Position numbers and translations under genes: made by a program. Source: Arachis hypogaea (Eukaryota; Streptophyta; Magnoliopsida; Fabales; Fabaceae). Taken from it: 64,000 nucleotides of DNA. Position 1 is the first letter of the stretch. Every line of letters begins with the position of its first letter. The stretch is taken from contig NC_092048.1 in NCBI RefSeq assembly GCF_003086295.3, forward strand, positions 377,001-441,000, written 5' to 3'. Positions 34,620 to 45,926 of the stretch are shown here, piece after piece. A model generated the notes under the pieces. The model made no database searches, was not told where the DNA came from, and was given only the letters and a program-made list of their open reading frames with translations.

Positions 34620-36497
34620 TCATTTTCGGGGCATGTCAACAATCTTGCCGTCCTGGATCGTTTTGAAGACCTCAATAGCCGACGTGTCGAAGTCTGGAAC
34701 CACAATCTTCACCTGAGCCTTCAGAGCCTCCTCAGTCATGAAGATCACGTTCTTTCCTTGCTCCTTGGTCGCATTATGCTTCCTCTTCAACTATTCGACC
34801 TCAGCTCGAGCAGCTTTAGCTGACGAAATGGCCTGGTCACGTTCCTTTTCCAAGACCGCCACCCGACCCTGCGCGGCGCTCAGCTGGCTCTCCAAGGTCA
34901 TCTCCCGCTCGGTTAAACGGGACACAGTCGCATCGGAAGTTTTCAACTTCTCCTCAGCAGAGGCAGCTTTCTTTTCGGCGGCCTTGAGCTTCTCTCCCGC
35001 CTCGGACAACTGCCCCTGGAGCGACTCAACTTGCACCTTGAAATCGTTGTTCGCCTTATCAGAAGATTCAAGCTTTCTTCGAAGAGACTGCATTCCCGAT
35101 AACTCAAACTCGGCCTTCCGAGCTATCACGGCCCCCCGGAGCAGCGTCCGATACATCCACCTCGCCTGCCCTACCAGGTCGGTGCCAAGGAAGTGCTCCT
35201 CCGTGCCAGGGATCAGCTGGGAGTCGATGAAAGTCCCGACATCAAAATTTCTCTCCATCATGGTGAGGGTTCCTTCTGGGCTGGCAGAGGCCCTCAGCCT
35301 CTTAGGAGTATGAACAATTTCCACATCATCGTCCTCTTGGAGGGTAGAGGACGAATGACCAACAACGGTTGCCTCTTCGAGAATAGGGGAAGTCTGCGCC
35401 CCGGCCGAATTCTTTTCGGACATTGCGGTGTCTTGGGGAGAGGGCACAGCCTGATCCTTTTTCTCCTCGGCAGGACCTTCCGACTTCCCGTCAACCTTCT
35501 CGTCCGTTTTCTCCTCGTCGCCATCCTCCAAAAAGGTCTTGACCAAACTCTCGAGCCCTGTCACTGAAGCAGACATCTCCACTGCAGCAAATAAAACAAA
35601 ACAAGGTAATCGTGAGATCGGCATGACCAAGTCAAACAATAGCAATAAAGAATCGACGAGCAAGCAACGGCAATGCAAAAACAAGCCCAAGGCAACTCAA
35701 AAACATAATTTCTAGCGACCTCCCGATCACCCATAAGGAGGTGGGGATTCACATGGTTCTTCCCGAAAACGGCCCACAGCACGTCGACAATTCTCCTATC
35801 CCCAGCAGACATTCCCTTATAATTCACCTTTATAAAGGTATTTGAGCCCGCCCCAAAACTCCAATACGTTGGAATAAGGCGCTCCCCCTCTAACGACAAC
35901 CAAAAGGGGTGGCGACCTTTGGCTGGGCGCACCTTGAAGTACTTATCCTTAAACCCATGGTAAGAATCTTCAAACAAGCCAAATATCCTCCGACTTGAGC
36001 AGATCGGAAGGACATGAAACCCTTCTTCGCTTTCCCCTCCTTTGAAGGTTCGTGAGGTTAAAGAAGAAAAGGAAGACATCTACAGAGACCGGCAGCTCCA
36101 AATACTCACAAACCATCTCGAAGCAGCGAATGGAAGCCCAGCTGTTCGGATGCAACTGCGACGGTGCCACGGATATCCGATTGAGAAGCGCCATTTGGAA
36201 AGCCGAGAAGGGGATGCGAACCCCCACTTACGTGAACATGGCCTTGTAAAACCACATCCAGTCGACAACACGGGGAGAGTGGAAATTAATCTCGTACAAC
36301 CGTTTGGCAGGGGCAGGAACAAAAACATCATAGTTAGCCTCCTTGTCAGTGCCCCCACACAGGTACTCGGCCTAACGGAATTCAGTCAACTCACCCTCGT
36401 CCATCTGGTTCAGGGAGTCCCTCAAGTCGGAAACAACCCAAGCGTAGGGGTCGTAACCCGCAGCAGAGGTGGAAGCTCGAGAGACGACGCGAGGCAT
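34620..36497 (-). pseudogene. Decayed antisense accessory gene of element A
   Basis: Same gene as 61649-63497 in element C. It starts with ATG at 36497-36495 after the same CCCCACTGTAGGT acceptor context. Exon 1 encodes the gypsy-associated 'Transposase_28'-like domain (VGVRIPFSAFQMALLNRISV, SQLHPNSWASIRCFEMVC). Exon 2 (from 35581) encodes an acidic linker, the MERNFD...FIDSQLIPGTEEH block and a coiled coil. Breaks relative to C: TAG after TEFR, TAA before VGVRIPF, two one-base losses within about 36020-36080, a 5' splice site changed from CGTGAGT to TTTGAGT near 35705, and a TAG near 34790 followed by 56 further codons. Function unknown. Confidence 0.8.
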
Positions 36498-37139
36498 ACC
36501 TACAGTGGGGGCACCACTCGGTTAGTCTATGAAGTCGGGAGCCCGGAAAAAACCCAGAATCTACGTTCGCCCTATCCAACAAATAAAATCAAGTATGGCT
36601 AGAAACTACCTATCATACAAGCTACCTAAAACTCTACCCCAGAATGGTAACCCCCCCTAATGCACCTACTTGACACTAAAAAGCTACCTAGCAACAAAGA
36701 CAGGCAAAACAACAAGAACGAAGAACCAACACAGACAGCAAGCACACAGCAGTAAATCAGAGGAAGGAAGGGATCAGCCATTACCTGAATTGTTTGCGAA
36801 GGCTTGAGGAAGAGAGAGATGCCCAGAGACGCTAGAACAGAGCTTTGGATATTAGGGAGAAAGGAAAATGAGAGTGAAGCATGAAAAGCAAGTATGGGAA
36901 GAGGAAGAAAAGGCAAACTGTTTAAAAACCGTCACACGAAGCGCGAAAAAATCAGGGGCAAAATGGTCTTTGCACGCGGGGTTTTCTAACCCATTATGAG
37001 CATTTATTGCTCGGCGCGAAGAACGAAGCGACGAACGGTCACCTCAGCAACAAAGAGACACGCGCGCAGGGGGCACGTCCCCTCCACGGGCGGCCGACCT
37101 GGCGACGACACATGGAACAAGAAATAACGCGCCACTAAT

Positions 37140-37561
37140 TGCTCTCACGGCTTGGTCCAAACCCTCCACGGGTTGGCCCAACCCGAGCGCCACCCGACCC
37201 GAACGGTCAGGAGTAGGGCGCCTTACAGCCGACCCGGACACGCGTCCCTGACAGCTCACCTACGGCTGTGAGGAGAACGCCTCGAAGGAGGTGGGCCTGT
37301 CCTTGCAGGGCCCACCTCTGACACAGTATATAAGGGGAAGGATTTACCCTTTCCCAGAGGTACGTCACACATCATTCTACCCCCTTTTCGCCTGCACATT
37401 TACTGACTAGAGCGTCGGAGTGTCTTTGCAGGTGACACCCCCCTTTCCACACGAAGTGCTCGGGACCTCGCCTACACTTGACCGGCAGCCCACGACCAGA
37501 CGAGACCCCCATCACTACTAGGATACCAACCCAAACCGTCTGGTACCCGACTTACCGAACA
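37140..37561 (+). repeat. 3' LTR of element A
   Basis: About 422 bp from TGCTCTCACGG to TTACCGAACA; alignable with the LTR at 60552-60974 (423 bp, other orientation). TATATAA at 37327-37333 is the likely U3 promoter, followed by AGGTACGTCACAC and GGAGTGTCTTTGCAGGTG. The terminal TGTT has become TGCT. Confidence 0.8.
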
Positions 37562-38402
37562 AATGTTTAGGTTTATTTGTTAAAATAAAGAACAATTAGA
37601 ATTTATTATTTTTTATCATTAGTTAACTAATATTTAAAAATATAGAATAAAATATATTATTAAATTACTAAACTAAAAAAATTGAATTTATAATTAAATA
37701 ATAGACAAAAATAATAAATTTTGATGGTCTCTTAATATTTATCGTCAAATAAATTTTTATCCTACATACTATATTATTTTGGATTAAATGATATTTATAG
37801 CAACAATATTTCTATATATTTTATTGATTGTTTAAAATAAATAATTTATTATATTAACTATAATCAAAATAGTTATTATTAGAAATATGATCATTTATAT
37901 TATTTTTTATTATTTTAATATTTTGATATAAATAATAATTTTATAATATAATATCAAAATATTTATAACCAAAATAAAGATAAATATAATAAAAAATATT
38001 TTAATTTAAATTTTAGGATAAAAATTTTTATAACAGTTATCATTATTACAACATATACAGATATACAAATTAAAGCTTATTATTATCATACACAACCTAA
38101 CTTAATTATTATATTATCACCATATGAAGAGTAGCATAACATAATTTTAAAGGAACCCAACATATATTAGACTTTATTATAAATAAATAAGAAAAAGTTT
38201 AGGGCCATCAATTTTTGTATTTTGTGGCCAGCACTTAACCATCGATTAAAAAAATGTGAGTGATTTTCCACCATTTGATATAATCTCACACCATTAAAAA
38301 TACTATTAATGGCCAATAATAAATAATTAGGAACCACGCGTATATATAAGCAATCAAGTGTGCATGACATCAAATTTCACCTTATTAATTATTAGATATA
38401 GA
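37562..38402. other. AT-rich flank of element A
   Basis: At 37585-37745 lies a relative of the repeat at 6290-6480. At 38195-38330 lies the GGCCATCAATTTTTG...GGCCAGCACTTAACCATC unit related to that near 17340. No gene. Confidence 0.45.
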
Positions 38403-39678
38403 TTAATCTTCCTTATGATCATCAGGTTCAACAAGAGTCCCAAACATCCAATCCATCCATATAGTTAAGTGGCCATAGTTGTGGCGATATGTCACGTGAT
38501 GAACAGTGTGATAACCAGAACCCATTATAGGCCAAATTTTTGCATTAATGCAATCATGAATGCTTGCTGTCCAAATGCCCTCCATGAACAAGATCACTAA
38601 ATGTGTTGAAAAATGCATAGGCACAATGAACAGAGCAATGCTATATGGTAATGCCTGCAATATCCCATCAAGTGGGTGCAACGCCGCGCCAACCCTAACA
38701 CATACATTATACATTCACAAAACAAAGTTGTTAATTAATTTGAGTTCATATGAATTTAATTAATTTTCACCTACAGTTAGTATAAATTAATTTATATGCA
38801 CAAAAATAATTAATTTTAAAATTATTATTTAAAAAGTCATCCAAACTCATATTATATACACATTTCATAAACCAATTAAGATAGAATTTGACATGGTATA
38901 TATACAAGTATAAAAATAGAGAAATAAAAAATTTATGCTCTCTAATTTTCTTTAAAAAAATATATAAAAATTAACTTATCATAACACATGTATATCAAAA
39001 ATATTATGTATATCAAAATAAGTCTATATATATCAAAAAAACATAATTTATTTTTAATATGTATTTATATTTTAATATATATTTTATATCCGTAGCTAAT
39101 TTTTATATACACATAGTATAGTTAATAAAAAAAAATATTTAGAACTAAAAACAAGTACAAATTAAAATTAAATCACATTTAATATTATAAATATGGAAAG
39201 ATGATTATTGAAAATGTTTAGAAAATTCGATATATTTAACTAAATTATTTAATATAACGTGTTTACATTTTAATTATTATCTTTGCCATGAAAATAATAT
39301 TTTAAAGTGTATAGTCACCATTTAATATTATGCATGTTTTTGTTCTGTATTAGTTTATGATGACTTACCAGCAAATGGGGAGAGAATGTTGTGTTTGTTG
39401 TTGTAGATGTGATGAGGAGCATGAAGATGTTTGTAAAGTGGTTTAATGTCATGAAGCAATTTGTGCATCCAATAAATTCCAAACTCTAAAAGAATAAGAT
39501 AGAGTGCAACATAAACAACATAATGAAGCCAACCAACATAATGCACTCTTGGAAAACACCTTGTCCAGCCACCTTCTGTTATGTATTCTTCAATAGTTGG
39601 AAGCAAAGTATACCATGGCAATGCTTTCATTGAAACTTTGTATTTGCATTAGCATGGCTTCACTAGATGGAATGGCTT
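38403..39678 (-). pseudogene. Delta7-sterol C5(6)-desaturase pseudogene, 5'-truncated
   Basis: Sterol C5-desaturase (STE1/DWF7 in Arabidopsis) makes delta5,7-sterols in the ER on the way to campesterol and brassinosteroids. Two exons remain: 39678-39369 and 38694-38403. All three His boxes are visible: HKLLH, HAPHH and HTVHH. Blocks such as [43 protein letters not shown] and [15 protein letters not shown] are very similar to the family. It is broken three ways: no first exon can be found upstream (to the right); one extra base lies just before the ATGAAAGCATTGCC site near 39630; and five extra bases (CGGCG) just inside the last exon near 38683-38687 put the HPLDG block out of frame with the previous exon. 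Splice sites GT (39368) and AG (38695) look intact. Confidence 0.85.
39000..39118. repeat. Dispersed AT-rich repeat, copy 5 (reverse)
   Basis: TTTATTTTTAATATGTATTT ... TATATCCGTAGCTAATTTTT, the reverse-oriented form of the 2931-3075 family, lying inside the desaturase pseudogene intron. Confidence 0.5.
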
Positions 39679-41535
39679 CTGAAACAGATAATTAAGATCC
39701 AAATGTTGTGAAAAAAGAAAAAAAGAAAAAAAATTGTTATTAAAAAAGAAATGAAAAATAAATAAAATGTTATAGAATATACATACACATCAGAAACATA
39801 ACTAATGGAATACAATAACATTAATTTAGCTATCAAGTATGTCCATGATCTATGTAAATTAAAAAGTAAATTAAATTAAAGACTATAAAATAATATTTTA
39901 AAAACGCTTAATTATTCATGATACGCTTAATTAAATATCAATAATAACATTATAATATAGGGAGTGTTGTTAATTTCCATGCATTTGACTATGTATTAAA
40001 TTAAACTAGTGACTTTAGAGAGTTCCTATTTGGTTTGGTTGTGGTTATTAGTTGCAATTCAAGCAGAATCTTCAAGTTCTCCATGGTCAATTTAGCAATT
40101 TAGAAATAAAAATGTCGTTCGTACGTTAAAATTAATTACTAATATATTTGTATATAAATATATATATATATAAAATTTAATTTATTTTTAATATATATTT
40201 ATATTTTAATATATATTTTATATTATTAATAACTAATTTTAATGACTAATTTTATTGTACACACATAACATAATATTTAAAAATTGTTACTAAGATGTAG
40301 TTGTTGTCTACATAATGGAACAGATCCTAGATTCTGCATCATAGGCTATATGACTTGTTTGGGTGTAATATTTTAAGACTATTTTGACCATACATATTTC
40401 ATATATCTATGTTTAGAGTTTAATTTTGATGTAATAAATATATGTTAGTTTGAAGAAATTTTTTTATTCAGAAAAATTATGATTTTTAAATTTTTAATAG
40501 GCTTAAGGTCAGAATTTAATTTATAAAGTTTCTTTGGTTGTGCTAACTATAAGAAATAATCAATCAAATTACTACAATAAAGACATAAAATCATAGTTTT
40601 TCTTATATTTCCAATTATTATTGACCTTTATTGTTATTTTATCGTGCATTCTCTTTCACAATCTTAAAAGTTTATAAAATGGAAAATGCTAACCAATATT
40701 TTTAATGAAAATAAATGAAGGATTGGTTATTACTGTTGAGTACATCACATGCTTTCTTTTCTTTTTTTTTTTATTTCTTTTTCTTTTTCTTTTTCTTTCT
40801 TTTTCTTCTTTCCATTTTTTCCCCTTACAATGACTTTTTAAGAATGTCTTTAACTTGAGTCATAGAATATCTAAATTATTAATAATGCTACGCGTAGTTA
40901 TAATAACTATTAAACCCAGCTTTGGCACCACATTAATTAATTAATTAATTAACAGTCTTTATCATAGTTCAACAAAAGTGTTACTCAAATTGCAACCCCA
41001 CCTAATTTTATGGTACTTATTCAGAATGTCGCTATTATATTTTGCTTCCGTTTTAATTTATATAACATTAAATTTCGTTTTTAATTTCAAAATATTTGTT
41101 TTTTTTTTCTTTTAGAGGAAAAAAAACAACTTAAATTGCCATTAAGAATTTAAATTTAATTACTAGATTATTTTTTCTTCTATTGAATCTATACTCATCC
41201 CACTATTAGAATATCGCTGATATTCTTTCTTCATGGAAATTATTCCAATCTATTAGTCGGTATAAAATTAAGTTATTATTAGTAGTAATTTTAGTTATTA
41301 ATATTTAAAAGTATGAATTAAAAATATATTATTAAATTAAAAAATTATATTAATAACTAAAAACAATAAATTCTGTTAATTTTTAGAAATTTTGTTCCCT
41401 TGATATATTTCTATCAGCATATATCGTAACAAAATTTTTTTGTTATTTCATTTCTTTTACCAACGAACTAGTTCTAAGCTAAACTTTTTTTATCTTATTA
41501 TATTCATTAAGAAAATGTAAAAAAACAAATAGTAA
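39679..41535. other. AT-rich intergenic region
   Basis: No gene. Contains a repeat-family copy (40118-40265), a CT-rich tract (40750-40820), a TTAA run (40932-40950) and, at 41265-41415, a relative of the repeat at 6290-6480. The missing first exon of the desaturase was sought here and not found. Confidence 0.5.
40118..40265. repeat. Dispersed AT-rich repeat, copy 6 (reverse)
   Basis: GTACGTTAAAATTAATTACT ... AATGACTAATTTTATTGTAC: inverted ends of the same family. Confidence 0.55.
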
Positions 41536-41854
41536 AAGATTTAAGAGTATATACTCATTTTGGTCCTTAAAAAATTTTAAACTGGATACTTTAGTCCTCA
41601 ATTAAAATTAATTACTCGATTGGTCCCTAACAATTAACTCCGTCAGTCACTTAGGTCCTTTATTCCGTTAATTCTAACGGAGGATAGAATAGTCCCTGAC
41701 AACTCTAACAGGGGACAAAATGGTCCCTGATCTCCTCTGTTCGGAAACGACACTGTTCTCTCCCAATTTCCATCATATCTTGCATAACATTAACAGTCTA
41801 ACACTATAACTTCAAACTACACAATGCACACTCTATAAATTTAATGTTCACAAG

Positions 41855-42655
41855 AAAAAAAATCCTCCACCGGTTGAGTTGCTGATGTGGTTTGTAATTT
41901 TAGAAAGATTGAATACTAGAGATAGATTATGTAAGTTTAAGATTGTATCAGAAGCGGAATCCTTTTGTGTCTTATGTAAGGATAGATTGGAGACGGTACA
42001 TCACTTGTTTTTTTCATGTGATCGTATATGGAAGTTGTGGGGATCAATCTTGGTGGATTGGAGTGTGATTTAGATTTGGCCAGGAACCACCAAAGAATGT
42101 TTTGAGGTGCAGATGGATAGAAAGATAAAGAAAGATATGAAGGAAGTGTGGATGGTGTTATTTTTTTCTGTAATATGGTGCATATGGAGATGTAGAAATA
42201 ACATTGTCTTTAATAATGGAGTGTTGGTATTAGAGAAGTTAAAGGAGGAAGTTGTAGAATGCACAAATCGATGGTTTTAAGATTGACAATATAGGAGTAA
42301 TTGATGTACTTATGAGTGCAAATATCAAGTCTAAGGTGAATAAGAAAACATGTGAAGTTGATCTTTGATGCATGATTTACTGATCTATGAAAAAAGTCAA
42401 TAATTATGCAGAGTAAAAGTTGAAAAGAGAATGATCATGATTTGATGTTGTATAACTGATCGGGTTCATCTTGAAGTGTCTTTGGAGGAGCTAAAATCAT
42501 TATATTCTTTTACTCCCTGTTTGCTGTTTTATGCTAGTTTTTATGTTTTCTTTGTACTTATTGCTCTGTTTTTGTTATTGTTTTTTGGAACTACGCCCAC
42601 TTTATTTGTTTGGAATTGAGTGGAGATGTAATTATCTAAAAAAAAGAAAAAAAAA
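41855..42655 (+). pseudogene. LINE reverse transcriptase 3'-end fragment
   Basis: The peptide RLNTRDRLCKFKIVSEAESF, CVLCKDRLETVHHLFFSCDR and IWKLW is the C-terminal zinc-binding domain (zf-RVT) of plant L1-type LINE polyproteins, with the C-x2-C-x7-H-x4-C style ligands visible. The following sequence is broken by stops and frameshifts. The tail (LRPLYLFGIEW-like peptide, then an A-rich run at 42636-42655) is the usual LINE 3' end. The copy is 5'-truncated and non-functional. Confidence 0.75.
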
Positions 42656-42866
42656 TTCCCAACTTGTTCTCAACCAATTCATACTCAGGAAACTAATGCC
42701 TATGTCTCTCAACTAGTTGTCGTCTTTGATGGATCCCATGAATCCAGACAACAAGTCATTTGTTAAGACTACAAAAAAGAAAGAATGAAGTACTCAGTGT
42801 CTATTTCAAATGAGAATTTGCATATGATGTCGAGAATCTTCTCATGAAGTCCTAATGTCCAACAAT

Positions 42867-43253
42867 CTATATTGCTTGCTGTAGAGTGGAGAAAGGCGTG
42901 CCCTTGGAGTAGTTATGAAACTTGGTCTTGAGGATGTCGTGGACGTTGTCTGGGTTGGATGTGATGTTATCAAAGACGTGGAAGTGGATGCTTTTGGTGG
43001 ATAAAGTGCAGAGGTGGTGGATGTACCAGTCACAAAGATTTAGGAAGTGTGTGGTCCATGACATATTGAGATAGGTGCGACACGTGTGACAATTACAGCA
43101 TGGCTTAATCTTGGAGCTAAAGAGGAGGAAAGAAAAGATGGAAAAAAAGACTGTGAAGGTGAAGAAGGAGAGTATGAATGTTAGGGTTATGCGAGATATA
43201 ATAAAAATTGGGGAAGAACAATGTCGTTTTCGAATAAAGGGGTCAGGGATCAT
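42867..43253 (-). pseudogene. Captured cytochrome P450 (CYP94-like) N-terminal fragment
   Basis: The frame encodes a hydrophobic membrane anchor (ILSFFTFTVFFSIFSFLLF), then CRTYLNMSWTTHFLNLCDWY, IHFHVFDNITSNPDNVHDIL and KTKFHNYSKGTPFSTL. Anchor, NLCDWY, the N-x2-(S/A)NP-x-NV element and the (T/R)-x-F-x-NYxKG-x-PF block follow the order in CYP94 fatty-acid omega-hydroxylases, the jasmonate-catabolism group. Only about the first fifth of a P450 remains; the haem-binding Cys region is absent. It lies wholly within the MULE and so looks like a transduplicated host gene fragment. CYP86 is an alternative family. Confidence 0.65.
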
Positions 43254-43468
43254 TTTGTCCCTTGTTAGAGTTGTCAGGGATCATTTTGTCCCATGTTAGA
43301 GTTTTCAAGGACCATTTTGTCTTCCGTTAGAGTTAACGGAGCCAAGGACCTAAGTGACTGACGGAATTAATTGTTAGGGACCAATCGAATAATTAATTTT
43401 AGTTGGGGACTAAAATGCCTGGTTTGAAATTCTTTAAGGATCAAAATGGGTATATACTCGAGATTTAA

Positions 43469-43983
43469 CTAACTTATGTTGTAAAATACATAATAAAATT
43501 ATTTATTAATTTTTTATGTATTTATTAAAATACATTATTTACAATTTTCTATTACTAGCAATTTTAAGGTATGCCTTTAAGGCATAAATTAGCCAAACCT
43601 AATAGTAAAATTATAAAAACCTAATATAGCAGATATCTTTGGGAATTGTGTCCAAAAGTTTTTATTTTATTTTTATTTATTTATTTGCAACACACGTGTT
43701 GGGGATCCAATCATGCATTAATATGGGCACATAACTGCAAATTGAGCTAAAAACAACTCAATTCTCTTTTGAAAACCCTAATAAGGCTGCACCCAATTTC
43801 GATCCATTAAACAATAAAAGTAGCTTTTGCTTTGGATTCATTGGTACGTGCCAACGGTGAGTGAATTGTGGCCAATTTGTTACACGTGTAATCCAAACAG
43901 TGGTTAGTACTGGCACGTTTGATTTGGCAGCATGCTTGACTAGTCATATCAATTGTCACGTCATGTTTGATCATGTGGTGAAT
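43469..43983. other. Short host stretch between MULE and element B
   Basis: No convincing gene. A 62-codon frame from 43861 lacks recognisable similarity and is cut by the element B insertion point. Confidence 0.45.
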
Positions 43984-43988
43984 ATTGC

Positions 43989-44520
43989 TGTTACAGTAGG
44001 TAACCGGAGATTAATGGGCTGGATGGCGTTGATTGGCCCAAACGTATGAAGGAGGAGGCTCGCAAGTGGATCAGCAACTCGGGGACCTCCGTTCGACTTG
44101 TGTGCGTGAAAGAATGGGGGGTGGTATCTGCAAAGACACTCCAATGCCTAAGTCAGCAAGGGTGTGAGCAGGTCTGGAGAGTATTGGGACTTAGAGATAC
44201 CTGAGAAGTGTCAGTGTATTTATAGTGGTGAACCAATAACCACCGTTGGAGTAGTGCCACTTTTCTAGGGTGTTAACCGTCCCTTTATCTTAGGGAGGTT
44301 AAGATATGGCCCTTGGAAGTGGTTAGAGAGATTCTAGGGGCAGTTACTCATTTGAATGAGTGCTTATCTGTCAGCTATCCCTCGTTCCCGACTTCTTGAG
44401 AACAAGTTGGGGTGAGTACTGACTTCGTAGGACGAGGACTAGTGCCGGGTCAGGCCCAATCTTTTGGATTAGGTCTTTCGTTTGGACCCAGGCCTTTACT
44501 ATTGGGTCAGGGTATGAACA
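43989..44520 (-). repeat. 3' LTR of element B
   Basis: 532 bp, TGTTACAG ... GTATGAACA on the plus strand. Shares with the LTRs of A and C the motif GGAGTGTCTTTGCAG (minus strand). Confidence 0.93.
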
Positions 44521-44772
44521 GTGCCCTTACTCGAGCCCAATTTCCTTTCAAGATTTGGGTTCGAGTATTCTACTCGGGGTCGTAGCTTACTTGTTGGAGG
44601 ACCGACGTGATGTTCTGAAACCGACGTGACTTTTCGTGACCTTTTGGTTCTGACAGTTACGTCTAATCAAGCGTCGCGTCCGTTAGGGATGTGCGTAGGG
44701 ATTGATGGTCTTGGTAACGGTGCATTCTCATTAATGACTGCTCCGCTTTTACCATCGTGCCCCTAGCATGTT

Positions 44773-44780
44773 TATAAATA
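44773..44780 (+). promoter_or_regulatory. Candidate promoter of element B antisense gene
   Basis: TATAAATA inside the element's 3' region, pointing against pol. Downstream a GT (44899) to AG (45049) pair in a pyrimidine-rich context would make a 5' UTR intron just before the ATG at 45077, the same layout as in element C. Confidence 0.5.
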
Positions 44781-45076
44781 CTTTCCCTCTCTTTCGTTGT
44801 TTCGTTTCTGCGATTTTTCAAACTTCTTCCTTATTTGTTCGTGCTGCACTCTTGTGTTTGAAGGCTTTTTCTTCCACCAACCTTATTTTCAGATAAAGGT
44901 TAGCTTTTTCTCCTTCTGTAATATGCTTTTCTGTTTGCATGCCTTTATTTTGTAGATAGATAGGTTGGTTTGTAGACTTCTGTTTAGTTTCGTATTCTCT
45001 CCCTTTAGAGATCGTATTTTTTTATTTTCCTTTTCTTTTTCCCTTGTAGGTTTTTGTCACCTTTTTAAGAAAAGAA

Positions 45077-45835
45077 ATGGCTTCCGTAGATGTTCTTTCT
45101 CAGTGGGTTGATGTCACGGTCCTAGAAGAGGAGCCTTCGGTCGATACTGAGTTTATCACCCATCTTCGTACTCGCCACAGAATTTGTACTTCTGAGGAAG
45201 ATGAGCCGAAGTATGAATTGGTAGTCCCGGGCCCAGGAGACCGGGTTTGTTTCGGGAGGGCCAATGAGGTGGCCCCTCATTTTTTCTTTATGTATGAGTG
45301 CATGATCACCCGTTTGGGTGTTTTCCTTCCTTTTTCAAATTTTGAGATGTCTGTGTTGCGTCACTGCCGAGTTGCCCCTACTCAGCTTCACCCCAACTCT
45401 TGGAGTTTTTTGAAAATTTATCAATTTATTAGCCAGGCTTTGGAGTTCCCGACTTCTCTGAGGATTTTTTTCTATCTCTTCCATATGACCAAACCCTTCA
45501 GTGGGCTAAATAACAAGCAACAGTGGGTGTCTTTTCGAGCCATACAAGGTCGGAGAGTTTTCACCCTCTTTGACGAATCCTTCCACGACTTTAAAAACTA
45601 TTTTTTCAGAGTTCAAGCTGTAGAGGGTCACCACCCCTTTTTCTTGGACGAGAGTTCTTCTCCTCGCTTTCCTCTATACTGGCTGGAGGCCTCCCCCTGT
45701 GAGAAATATGGTCTGGATGACCTGGACGAAGTAGAAGCAGCCATTGTGGGGTTCCTCCGAGAAGTATGGGGGAGGGCCCCATATTTGGACACTAAAAAGT
45801 TTCTCCAGGGGTCTCCGACCTTTGTCCAAACATAG
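45077..45835 (+). CDS. Antisense accessory ORF 1 of element B (Transposase_28-like domain)
   Basis: 252 aa, opposite to gag-pol. Residues 70-140 (FFFMYECMITRLGVFLPFSN, APTQLHPNSWSFLKIYQFIS, FYLFHMTKP) match the layout of the plant 'putative gypsy type transposon' family (Pfam Transposase_28 by my recollection), and QGRRVFTLFDESFHDFKNYF ... VEGHHPFFL corresponds to the same region of the element C protein. Function unknown; products of this type occur antisense in Tat/Retand elements. The frame is intact, unlike gag of the same element. It may be exon 1 of a gene continuing at 45927, as in element C, but no clear splice donor is seen: the frame stops at TAG 45833-45835 and a weak TTT|GT site just before it would give an in-phase join. 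Confidence 0.75.
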   Translation: MASVDVLSQWVDVTVLEEEPSVDTEFITHLRTRHRICTSEEDEPKYELVVPGPGDRVCFGRANEVAPHFFFMYECMITRLGVFLPFSNFEMSVLRHCRVAPTQLHPNSWSFLKIYQFISQALEFPTSLRIFFYLFHMTKPFSGLNNKQQWVSFRAIQGRRVFTLFDESFHDFKNYFFRVQAVEGHHPFFLDESSSPRFPLYWLEASPCEKYGLDDLDEVEAAIVGFLREVWGRAPYLDTKKFLQGSPTFVQT

Positions 45836-45926
45836 CTAGGTAGCTTTTGTTTGTTTGTTTAGATTTCCGACTTGTCTGTCTTGCTTTTCCGACTTATCTA
45901 ATCTATTAGCTATTATTTTTTCAAAG

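Larger units (their letters stand above)
30890..37561 (+). mobile_element. Element A: 5'-truncated Tat-type Ty3/gypsy retrotransposon
   Basis: Order on the plus strand: end of protease/RT linker, RT, RNase H, integrase (to 34155), a spacer, an accessory gene in antisense (34620-36497), a leader, and the 3' LTR (37140-37561). The 5' LTR, PBS, gag and protease are missing. The sequence changes abruptly from AT-rich host DNA to GC-rich element DNA at about 30890-30930, so a deletion or truncated insertion happened there. Integrase without chromodomain plus an antisense gene after pol fits the Tat/Retand group. Both its genes are broken. Its LTR is closely related to that of element C at 60552. 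Confidence 0.88.
41545..43459. mobile_element. Pack-MULE carrying P450 and LINE fragments
   Basis: A 1,915-bp element. Both ends begin GAGTATATAC(T/C)CATTTTG and the inverted similarity extends about 220 bp (TTAACTCCGTCAGTCACTTA on the left, TAAGTGACTGACGGAATTAA on the right). AAGATTTAA at 41536-41544 and GAGATTTAA at 43460-43468 are a 9-bp duplication with one change, as expected for Mutator-like elements. No transposase is encoded. Inside are a LINE 3' fragment (41855-42655) and a cytochrome P450 fragment on the minus strand (42867-43253). The right inverted repeat carries an extra tandem unit (CAGGGATCATTTTGTCCC, about 43246-43292). Acquisition order is inferred: the LINE piece with its A-tail probably inserted later. 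Confidence 0.88.

Noticed and set aside
43861..44049. 62-codon frame crossing the start of element B
   Set aside because: Crosses the host-LTR boundary, so it cannot be an ancestral gene.
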